A model generated the notes under the pieces. It was given only the letters and a program-made list of their open reading frames with translations. It made no database searches and was not told the DNA's origin. Shown here one piece after another: positions 14,540 to 21,267 of a DNA stretch of 25,219 nucleotides. Position numbers and translations under genes: made by a program. The stretch's first letter is position 1; each line of letters opens with the position of its first letter. Source of the stretch: S141-55 sp964422065 (GTDB taxonomy: Bacteria; Hydrothermota; Hydrothermia; WGAB01); assembly GCA_964422065.1 (NCBI GenBank), contig CAYQZW010000013.1, positions 1 through 25,219 of the forward strand. Direction: 5' to 3'.

Positions 14540-17140
14540 ATGAACGCGTGGCTCCTCACATTCATCGTCTTTTCTGTCTCGCCGCAGGAGGCATATCTCC
14601 AGGCAGAAACGTACTTCCGCCAAGGCAACTATGCCGCTGCGGAGCCGATCTACGAACACCTCCAAAAGACGTTGCCCGGGTACAAACACGAGATGGCGTT
14701 CCGGCTTGCCGAGTGTGCCTTGAACCTGGGAGACTATGACCGTGCCAAGAAGATCCTGGAGTCCCTGAAACCGCAGACCACCGGGACCTACCTGGAGCCG
14801 GAGGTGCGTCTCCTGCTTGGCTGGACCTATCTTTTCAAGCAGGACTGGGATCGGGCAGAGGCCGAACTCAACTGGGTCAACGAGCAGCCCCAGTACCGCG
14901 GAACCGACCGGGTCCGGCTGGCACTCGGGTTCCTCGCATACCGCCAAGGCAAATTGGAAGAGGCCAGCAAGAAACTGGAAGGGTTGGACATGCCCCTGGC
15001 CAAGATCCTCATGGCCCGGATCGAGACGGAAAATCGCCAACTGCTGCCTGCGCTTGCTTTATACAAGACCCTGACCGCACAGCCCCAGGGCTCCACCCTG
15101 GATTTTCTCACCGTCTATGGGATGATGGAGACCCTGCTCGCGGTCCAGGACTACCAAGGCGTGCTTCACGAGGCCCAACAGTTCTTGAACACCCACGCCA
15201 TGGACGATCCCCTGAGGGATTACATGGAATTTTACCTGGCGTTGGCAGCGTACGAGTTGGGGGATGACGCCACAGCGTTATCTCACTTCGCAGATCTGGC
15301 GAAACGGTCGGACTTTGTCTTTGCTCCTCATGCAGCCTACTTTGCCGGCAACATCAAACTCCGGTTGGGCAAACCCGAGGAAGCCCTGACCTATTACCAG
15401 CAGGCCCGGTCCAATGCGACGGATGCGCGCCTGGCAACCCTTACCTTCGTCCGGCTCGTTGAAGTCTTCCAGCGGATGGGGGCCACAGACCAGGCCCTGT
15501 TGACTGCAGCGCAACTTCAGGACTTCTTGAAGTTTGAGGCCCTCGCCGGCATCGGTGCCTACCTTATGGGAACCATCGCCTTTTTACGGCATGAAGACTC
15601 CACAGCCCTGCTGAACTTCCAGTCCATCCTGGAGCGGATCCCCGACTCCCCATTCCTCATCCCGGGCGCGACCATGGCGTTGCTCGCAATGATCCGGATG
15701 GGCGACTGGGATCAGGCAATCACCTTTGGCAACATGCTCCAGCCCTGGCTCCCGGTAACGGCCTCCCCCTGGAGCCAATGGTTCCATCTCCTCCTGGCAG
15801 AAGCCAACTACTATCAAGGCAATTTCGCGATTGCCGAAAACCTGTATGCCGACGTCGCACAAAAGGCCGAATCCCAGGTTCTGATCACACGGAGCCAGGT
15901 GGGCCTCGCGTGGTGTTATCTCCAGGAAAACCGAGAGAACGAGGCGTACACGCTCTTTGACGCGATGGCCAACCTGGGGCTGACCCTCCAGGACAGTGCG
16001 CTGATCCTTCAAGCCTTCTACGGCCGTGGCGTTACCCAGTTCAACCGTGGCAACTACCTGGAGGCCTACCAGGACTTCACGCGTCTGGTCCATACCTTCC
16101 CAGACCGTGCGGATGTCTTGCCCGACCTTCTGTACGATCAAGGTCTGGCCGCCTGGGCGCTCAAGGCTTATGGAGACGCTGTGGCCGCTTGGGAAAACCT
16201 GGTCAATACCTATCCCGACCACCCTCGGGCAGCACAGGCCGGCCTCCGTGCAGCAGAAATCTACCAAAAGGCTGGAAAATACACAGAATCCAACACACTC
16301 CTTCAATGGGTGATGGACCACTTCCCCAACAGCCCCGAGGCCGCCATCGCACAATTTGACTTGGGCCAGAACTTCTACAATACCCGCGACTATGAGCAGG
16401 CCATCCTCAACCTGCGAACCTTCCTGCAACTCCATCCAGACCACGAGTATCGGGACCAGGCCCAGCAGTTGATTGAATATGCGTATTACTGGCTCGCACA
16501 AGAAGATACCACAAAACTCCGGGAATTCCAGGAGCAGTACCCTACGTCCCCCTTACTCGCCGAGGCGGAGTTTGCGCGTGCGGTAGACCTGTACAACGCC
16601 GGTCAATTGGAATCGGCGGCCAACGCCTTTTTGACGTTTGCCTTGAACCATCCATCGCACGAAAAGGCGGCAAAGGCGCTCCTGATCGCTGGCCAGGTGT
16701 TCTATAAAGCCAAAAAATACGAAGACGCCTGGGTCGCCTTGAAGAAACTCGTGACGTTTTATCCCGATGCCCCGCTCTGGGACACCGCTTCATACTTCCT
16801 GGGCCTCGCCGCATACCAGACTCAACGATACCAAGACGCCGTAGAGATCCTGACTCCTCTACTCTCGGACTCCACATTTAAAACCCAGGCCGTTGCCTTG
16901 ATGGCCTCGTCTTACGAAGCCCTTGGCGAACTCAAAAAGGCAACAGAGTATTACACCACAGCGGGTGACTGGATGATTGCAGAAGGGGACACGGCTCGGG
17001 CCTTGGAGTACTATCAATACGCCTACAATTTGGCCCCAGATCCCCAGATCCGATCGGCTTTAAAAACAAAAATTGAGGGGCTCGGTCCCCCATCCACCCC
17101 ACAATCCCCCGAACCCAAACCCCAGAAGGAGGAACCCTAA
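14540..17140 (+). CDS. Large exported TPR-repeat protein (CpoB/YbgF- and BamD-like repeats)
   Basis: About 866 aa, almost entirely tetratricopeptide-like helical pairs such as AETYFRQGNYAAAEPIYEHL at the start and RAAEIYQKAGKYTESNTLL around residue 575. A short hydrophobic leader (MNAWLLTFIVFSVS) suggests export to the periplasm, and a Pro-rich tail (PPSTPQSPEPKPQKEEP) ends the protein. TPR proteins of this kind act as protein-protein scaffolds. In Tol-Pal loci a TPR protein (CpoB) sits next to TolQRAB-Pal, and here exbB follows at once, its ribosome site being inside this gene. The frame is open to TTG at 14528, but ATG at 14540 puts the hydrophobic leader at the N-terminus. Exact function is unknown. 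Confidence 0.85.
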   Translation: MNAWLLTFIVFSVSPQEAYLQAETYFRQGNYAAAEPIYEHLQKTLPGYKHEMAFRLAECALNLGDYDRAKKILESLKPQTTGTYLEPEVRLLLGWTYLFKQDWDRAEAELNWVNEQPQYRGTDRVRLALGFLAYRQGKLEEASKKLEGLDMPLAKILMARIETENRQLLPALALYKTLTAQPQGSTLDFLTVYGMMETLLAVQDYQGVLHEAQQFLNTHAMDDPLRDYMEFYLALAAYELGDDATALSHFADLAKRSDFVFAPHAAYFAGNIKLRLGKPEEALTYYQQARSNATDARLATLTFVRLVEVFQRMGATDQALLTAAQLQDFLKFEALAGIGAYLMGTIAFLRHEDSTALLNFQSILERIPDSPFLIPGATMALLAMIRMGDWDQAITFGNMLQPWLPVTASPWSQWFHLLLAEANYYQGNFAIAENLYADVAQKAESQVLITRSQVGLAWCYLQENRENEAYTLFDAMANLGLTLQDSALILQAFYGRGVTQFNRGNYLEAYQDFTRLVHTFPDRADVLPDLLYDQGLAAWALKAYGDAVAAWENLVNTYPDHPRAAQAGLRAAEIYQKAGKYTESNTLLQWVMDHFPNSPEAAIAQFDLGQNFYNTRDYEQAILNLRTFLQLHPDHEYRDQAQQLIEYAYYWLAQEDTTKLREFQEQYPTSPLLAEAEFARAVDLYNAGQLESAANAFLTFALNHPSHEKAAKALLIAGQVFYKAKKYEDAWVALKKLVTFYPDAPLWDTASYFLGLAAYQTQRYQDAVEILTPLLSDSTFKTQAVALMASSYEALGELKKATEYYTTAGDWMIAEGDTARALEYYQYAYNLAPDPQIRSALKTKIEGLGPPSTPQSPEPKPQKEEP

Positions 17141-17773
17141 ATGTGGATCTTCCGTGAACTCATCAACATGGCACGGACCTCCTATGAGGTCCAACTGCTG
17201 TTCCTGACCTCCATCATCGGACTGGCGTTATTCTTTGAACGGGTCTGGTTCTATGCTCGGAACCGTGTCTCGTTAGACCGACTGTCGGACCGTCTGTTGA
17301 AGTTGATGGCGAAAGGGGATCTGGATGAGATTCGCCGGATCGCATACGAACGAAAAACCCCATTCCACAACGTCCTCCAGGTCTTTGTGGACAACTTTGA
17401 CCTCTCGGAAGACCTATTGATGGGACTGGTGGACGCAGAGATCCTGCGGCAGCGAGAACGGATGACCAAGTACCTCACGGGTCTGGCGACCATTGCTGCG
17501 ATTTCCCCACTCCTCGGTCTCTACGGAACCGTCACGGGCCTGATTGAGGCATTCCATCAGATCGCGGTGACCGGGGCCGGCGGCCCTGAAGTCGTGGGAC
17601 GGGGCATCTCAGTAGCGCTTTTGACCACGATGTTTGGCCTATTCATTGCCATCCCTACCCTGATCGCCCACAACTACTTCTCACGCAAGGCCGGTGAAAT
17701 CGCCGCCAAAACGGATGCAACCCTCCGGGAACTCCTGATCGTCTCCTACAAGGCTAAGGTCCGAACCCCGTAA
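17141..17773 (+). CDS. exbB: ExbB/TolQ/MotA-family proton channel protein
   Basis: Inner-membrane stator subunit of 210 aa. Three membrane helices are seen (about 18-37, 112-138, 155-179). Helix 2 contains ISPLLGLYGTVTGLIEAF and helix 3 ISVALLTTMFGLFIAIPTL, the conserved channel-lining motifs of ExbB/TolQ with Thr/Ser residues. It forms the pentamer around an ExbD dimer that converts proton flow into motion of TonB/TolA. ATG directly follows the upstream TAA and is preceded by GGAGG 8 nt away. Confidence 0.93.
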   Translation: MWIFRELINMARTSYEVQLLFLTSIIGLALFFERVWFYARNRVSLDRLSDRLLKLMAKGDLDEIRRIAYERKTPFHNVLQVFVDNFDLSEDLLMGLVDAEILRQRERMTKYLTGLATIAAISPLLGLYGTVTGLIEAFHQIAVTGAGGPEVVGRGISVALLTTMFGLFIAIPTLIAHNYFSRKAGEIAAKTDATLRELLIVSYKAKVRTP

Positions 17774-17778
17774 GTGGC

Positions 17779-18201
17779 ATGCGTAGACGCCGGACATACG
17801 GTGGTCTCCCCAGCCCCCGCATCAACTTAGGGCCGATGGTGGATGTGTCTCTTGCGCTCCTGATCATGTTCATCTTGGCCATCCCCTTTCTTGTGGAATC
17901 GGGCTTGTTCGTTTCCAAAGCCGCCATAAGCAAAAAACCCCCTCCCCAGAAGACCTCAACCCCCGACGTCAAAGTCCAGATCGTGCTCCGGGCGGACGGT
18001 CAGATTGACCTCAACGGAGAGCCTGTGACTTGGGAGGCCCTGGATACCCTGGTCCCGCAACTCCTCCTGAGGAGCCCTTCTAAGCGTGCCATCCTCTCTG
18101 CCGACAGTGCCGTCCGATACGACGACGTGGTCCACATGATTGACTTTTTGAAGGGCAAAGGGGCGGCGGACGTCCTGATTGTCAAGCGGAAGCGATCATG
18201 A
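17779..18201 (+). CDS. exbD: ExbD/TolR-family protein with the membrane Asp (first copy)
   Basis: 140 aa with the normal ExbD plan: short cytoplasmic N-terminus, a single membrane helix (~20-38, LGPMVDVSLALLIMF) and a periplasmic domain (~60-140) of ExbD/TolR type ending in a DVVHMIDFLKGKGAADV-like helix-strand. Asp22 in PMVDV is the conserved proton-carrying residue (Asp25 in E. coli ExbD, Asp23 in TolR). It should be the active ion-coupling subunit. No clear ribosome site precedes the ATG, which lies 5 nt after the exbB stop. Its end overlaps the next gene as ATGA. Confidence 0.92.
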   Translation: MRRRRTYGGLPSPRINLGPMVDVSLALLIMFILAIPFLVESGLFVSKAAISKKPPPQKTSTPDVKVQIVLRADGQIDLNGEPVTWEALDTLVPQLLLRSPSKRAILSADSAVRYDDVVHMIDFLKGKGAADVLIVKRKRS

Positions 18202-18728
18202 GCCAGGCTCCCGGGATCCCTCAACCCCAAGAGCCCCCCAAGCAGAACGCCCGACACCGTAGGAGAATTTCGTTCCGACATCCGCGGATTGAGCGGATGG
18301 TCAGCGAAGAAGACATTGACATCGGAGGGCGGCTCTTCCCCATGGCAGGCGTCTCGTTCTTGATCCTTCTGATCCTGATGATGGGGGCACGAGACCTGAT
18401 GTCAAAGTCCAAAATCCCCGTGGATGTTCCCAAGGTCCAGAGGATTGAGGCTGAGATGGAAGAACACATCGCCATCACCCTCACGCGCGATGGTTCACTC
18501 TACGTGAACGATCGTCCGGTGACGTATGAGGAACTCCCGGAGGTGGTGGAACGGCTCCAGCGGGAAGACCCCGACAGCACGTTTTGGTACACCAAACTCG
18601 TACTGATCCGGGCGGACCGAAACTTGCCCTTTGGGGATGTCTTACGGATCCTGGATGCGGCCAAGAAGGGGAAGAGCCTGCGAGTTGCCTTTGCGGTGAT
18701 CAAAGAGAAGCGCGAGTTGGCGCCATGA
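18198..18728 (+). CDS. Second ExbD/TolR-like protein lacking the membrane Asp
   Basis: 176 aa, same plan as the preceding ExbD but with a longer cytoplasmic N-terminus (~1-45, Pro- and Arg-rich). Membrane helix ~47-64 reads LFPMAGVSFLILLILMM and aligns without gaps to PMVDVSLALLIMFI of the first copy, placing Gly51 where the proton-carrying Asp should be. The periplasmic half (~80-176: DGSLYVNDRPVTYEELPEVV, VLIRADRNLPFGDVLRILDA) is a clear ExbD-type domain. It probably pairs with the first ExbD as a structural, non-proton-carrying partner. ATGA overlaps join it to both neighbours. Confidence 0.88.
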   Translation: MSQAPGIPQPQEPPKQNARHRRRISFRHPRIERMVSEEDIDIGGRLFPMAGVSFLILLILMMGARDLMSKSKIPVDVPKVQRIEAEMEEHIAITLTRDGSLYVNDRPVTYEELPEVVERLQREDPDSTFWYTKLVLIRADRNLPFGDVLRILDAAKKGKSLRVAFAVIKEKRELAP

Positions 18729-19738
18729 TCCGCTCGATCGCCCCGGAAAAGAAGGTCCTCGTCGTTGGCCTTGGGCTCTCGGTATTGATCCACTGGGGGA
18801 TCTTGACCTGGCTTTCGGGTCCCATGGGGGAACAGATTTCAGCGCCGGTCTTGCGGGAAGTCCAGTACATTGAGGAGCAAGCGCGGGTGCGGCCCCATTT
18901 GCCGCCAAAGGTCCGGAGGATGCTGGCGCAGTCCAAGGCAGCCCAGGCCCCGCCCAAGTCCGGTCCGGAGAAGAAGGAGCCGACGGTGGCAGCCCAAAAG
19001 CCCAAACTTCCGGAGCCCGAACTCCCGGTCGCTGTGCCTCAGGCCCCCAAAATCCCGGAGCCGACGCTTCCCCAGGAAGAGATCAACCTGGAACGGATGG
19101 AGGCCCTCGCCCAGACCCAGGCTCCACTGGACATCCAGAGCCTGGAACCCACCCTCCCGGGTGAGGTCGTGGACGTTGTGATCCCGATCGGCAAGGCCGC
19201 AAAGAGCACAGAAGAAATCTTGAAAGAGAGCCCTTTGCCGGAGATTTCGTTGGAGAAAGGCGTTTTGGGAGGCACTGGAGGGATCGGGCCTGGTGGCGGA
19301 GGTCCGGCCGTCCCGCCCTCCCAAGGCCTCATCACCCTTCGGGAGACCTTGGGGCTGGTGGCGCCGATCCAGAAGCCCCCACCGCCGACCGCACCGAAGG
19401 TCCCCACACTCGCCGAACCCAAGAACAAGACAGAGGCCCCGAAAGTCGAGGTACGGGGAGACATCGCGTCGCGTGTGCGGAAAAAGGTCATGCCGACGTA
19501 TCCCGAGCGGGCCCGGCGCCGAGGCTGGGAAGGTGAGGTCCACCTCCGATTGGCCGTTGATCCTGCGGGAAACGTGATCCCCTCGAGTGTCGTGGTCATC
19601 CAATCCAGTGGATACCCGGACTTAGATCAGGCGGCAAAACGTGCAGCCTTACAATGGGTTTTCGATCCCCTGCCCGCAAACGTCATGCAAGAGAACCAGT
19701 GGGGCGTTATAATATTTCGGTTCGTCCTTGAATTCTAA
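18725..19738 (+). CDS. tonB: TonB/TolA-like energy transducer
   Basis: 337 aa. An N-terminal membrane helix (~10-30) contains Ser19 and His23 in SVLIH, the S-x3-H spacing used by TonB to engage ExbB/ExbD. A long Pro/Glu/Lys-rich linker (~55-240) can span the periplasm. The C-terminal TonB domain (~245-337) has MPTYPERARRRGWEGEVHL, the VIQSSGYPDLDQAA segment and WVFDPLP. It should carry force from the ExbB-ExbD motor to outer-membrane or periplasmic partners. ATG at 18725 overlaps the second exbD stop (ATGA); the open frame extends further upstream but only inside that gene. No TonB-dependent receptor is in the window. Confidence 0.93.
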   Translation: MIRSIAPEKKVLVVGLGLSVLIHWGILTWLSGPMGEQISAPVLREVQYIEEQARVRPHLPPKVRRMLAQSKAAQAPPKSGPEKKEPTVAAQKPKLPEPELPVAVPQAPKIPEPTLPQEEINLERMEALAQTQAPLDIQSLEPTLPGEVVDVVIPIGKAAKSTEEILKESPLPEISLEKGVLGGTGGIGPGGGGPAVPPSQGLITLRETLGLVAPIQKPPPPTAPKVPTLAEPKNKTEAPKVEVRGDIASRVRKKVMPTYPERARRRGWEGEVHLRLAVDPAGNVIPSSVVVIQSSGYPDLDQAAKRAALQWVFDPLPANVMQENQWGVIIFRFVLEF

Positions 19739-19739
19739 G

Positions 19740-20654
19740 ATGGGAACACGAATTGCAAGTGTTTTACTCTTTCTCTTCTCCTCGGTGTGGGCTCAGGAGG
19801 CGAGTTCCCCGACCCCTGACACAAGTCAACCCTCACAACAGAAAGTTTTGGGGGTCGAGGAGGTTAAAGCCAAGGCGATGTTTCGGATTGAAGACGCCAA
19901 GAAACCCCCTCTGGATGCGGTCCCGGATCCCTGGAATCCCATTGACAGTGTGTTAACGAAGCGGGAGCGTACTGTAACGTTTGAAGCCAACCCGTTGATT
20001 GAGCAGGCCCTGAACCGAAGCGTGACCTTTAGGAGCCCGGTTCTGAAGGTCCCGATTTTCCACCCCAAGATCCAACAGGGCATCCGGATTGCTCTTCCTT
20101 TGCCGACCCAGGAGACCGGACGGATCGATCACTGGCGAGTGGAGATCGTGAATTCCTTAGGCATACCCGTCAAAACGATCGAGGGTAAGGGCCGTGTGCC
20201 GGAAGCGATCGAATGGGACGGCTCGGTGGGAAAAGATGGATGGGCCATTCCGGGGGAGCCTTACGCGTACCGTCTGACAGTGTATGCCAAAGACGGGGCC
20301 TCTCGCACATTCTTAGGGAAGGCCTTTAAAATTCAAGGGCTCCTTGCAACTGACCCCGAGGGGGTGCGGGTTCGTGTGTCCCTTTCTCAACTCTTCGGGA
20401 CCGGATCTGCGGCCCTCACCCCGCAAGGGGATACGCTCCTACAGGAGATCTGGAATCTCTTGAAGGATCGGTGGGGTCGCCCGTTTTCGATACGTCTTTA
20501 TATGAAGGACCCGGGACTGATTGAGGCGCGCCGGAAAGCCATCATGCGGCATCTCCAAGCCCATATGGCGGTCGATCCGGCCTCTGTAAACTTTGAACCT
20601 CACCCGTTAACCGGGAACCCAATTTACGAAATGATGGAGGTTGTGATCCAATGA
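19740..20654 (+). CDS. Exported protein with FlgD-like Ig segment and degenerate OmpA-like C-terminal domain
   Basis: About 304 aa. A signal peptide (MGTRIASVLLFLFSSVWA, then QE) directs it out of the cytoplasm. Residues ~125-200 (WRVEIVNSLGIPVKTIEGKG, IEWDGSVGKDGWAIPGEPYAYRLTVYA) resemble the FlgD-type Ig-like fold. Residues ~205-304 (LSQLFGTGSAALTPQGDTLL, then RPFSIRLYM and EARRKAIMRHL) resemble an OmpA/Pal C-terminal domain, but the GHTD/NxxLS stretch that holds the peptidoglycan diaminopimelate site is shortened or missing. By position after TonB it could be the Pal-like partner of the ExbB-ExbD-TonB machine; this is inference. ATG at 19740 follows the tonB stop by 1 nt and places the signal at the N-terminus (TTG at 19728 is less likely). 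Confidence 0.75.
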   Translation: MGTRIASVLLFLFSSVWAQEASSPTPDTSQPSQQKVLGVEEVKAKAMFRIEDAKKPPLDAVPDPWNPIDSVLTKRERTVTFEANPLIEQALNRSVTFRSPVLKVPIFHPKIQQGIRIALPLPTQETGRIDHWRVEIVNSLGIPVKTIEGKGRVPEAIEWDGSVGKDGWAIPGEPYAYRLTVYAKDGASRTFLGKAFKIQGLLATDPEGVRVRVSLSQLFGTGSAALTPQGDTLLQEIWNLLKDRWGRPFSIRLYMKDPGLIEARRKAIMRHLQAHMAVDPASVNFEPHPLTGNPIYEMMEVVIQ

Positions 20655-20872
20655 CATCCAAGGAAAAACTTTTGATGATGATCGAGGGGATGAATGCGGA
20701 GGAAATTGAATTGGTCTTGAGCATCGTCCAAGAGATTTACCAGGCGAAGCAAGACGACGAGCCCGAACCTGTCCTGGATATCGAAGTGACGGGACAGGAC
20801 CAGGTGATCTGGGCTTCGGCGGTTTGGCAAGTCGAACCCCTAAAACGGGAGGAGTCATCAGAGCACGAATGA
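20651..20872 (+). CDS. Small conserved-looking hypothetical protein (73 aa)
   Basis: No family was recognised. The protein is acidic and predicted helical: MTSKEKLLMMIEGMNAEEIELV forms an amphipathic start, and a Trp-containing segment (QVIWASAVWQVEPL) lies near the C-terminus. ATGA overlaps at both ends, with the upstream envelope gene and with rsfS, support real translation as part of the operon. It has no signal peptide or membrane helix, so it is probably cytoplasmic. Confidence 0.65.
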   Translation: MTSKEKLLMMIEGMNAEEIELVLSIVQEIYQAKQDDEPEPVLDIEVTGQDQVIWASAVWQVEPLKREESSEHE

Positions 20873-21267
20873 AGCCCAAAAGTTCGACTCCAAAGTTCCC
20901 TACCCATGTTCAGTTGGCCATCGCCGCTGCTCAGGATAAGAAGGCCGAAGACCTTGTAGTCCTGGACCTTCGTACGCTTTCTAACTTCTTCGAATACTTC
21001 CTCATCATGACTGGAAACTCAAAAGAGCACGTCCGCGCGCTGACCGAACATATCCAGGAGAAACTCGAGGAGTCCGGAATCCATGTAGACCATGTGGAGG
21101 GCGAGGATGTGGGGCGATGGGTCTTGATGGATTACGGCGACTTGATCATCCACATTTTTGAGCCCCAGGCCAGAGTGTATTACAACCTGGAAGGTTTGTG
21201 GGGCGACGCCCCTTCATGGCGCGATGAAGGACCTGACCGTACAACAACGGATCGAACTAACGCTTAA
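20869..21267 (+). CDS. rsfS: Ribosomal silencing factor RsfS (Iojap/YbeB family)
   Basis: 132 aa. The protein binds L14 (uL14) of the large ribosomal subunit and blocks subunit joining when nutrients are short. The family pattern is clear: VVLDLRTLSNFFEYFLIMTG (Asp, Arg and Leu-Ser), SKEHVRALTEHI, HVEGEDVGRWVLMDYGDLIIHIF and RVYYNLEGLWGDAP. Start is ATG 20869, overlapping the 73-aa gene stop (ATGA); longer open frame upstream lies within that gene. The last ~15 residues (after WGDAPSW) are a polar extension whose codons overlap the argS start by 44 nt. Confidence 0.95.
   Translation: MKPKSSTPKFPTHVQLAIAAAQDKKAEDLVVLDLRTLSNFFEYFLIMTGNSKEHVRALTEHIQEKLEESGIHVDHVEGEDVGRWVLMDYGDLIIHIFEPQARVYYNLEGLWGDAPSWRDEGPDRTTTDRTNA

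Noticed and set aside
19708..19713. TATAAT inside the end of tonB as a promoter for the FlgD/OmpA-like gene
   Set aside because: The -10 is perfect, but no -35 or extended -10 is seen at a suitable distance. It was left out of the feature list as too weak.
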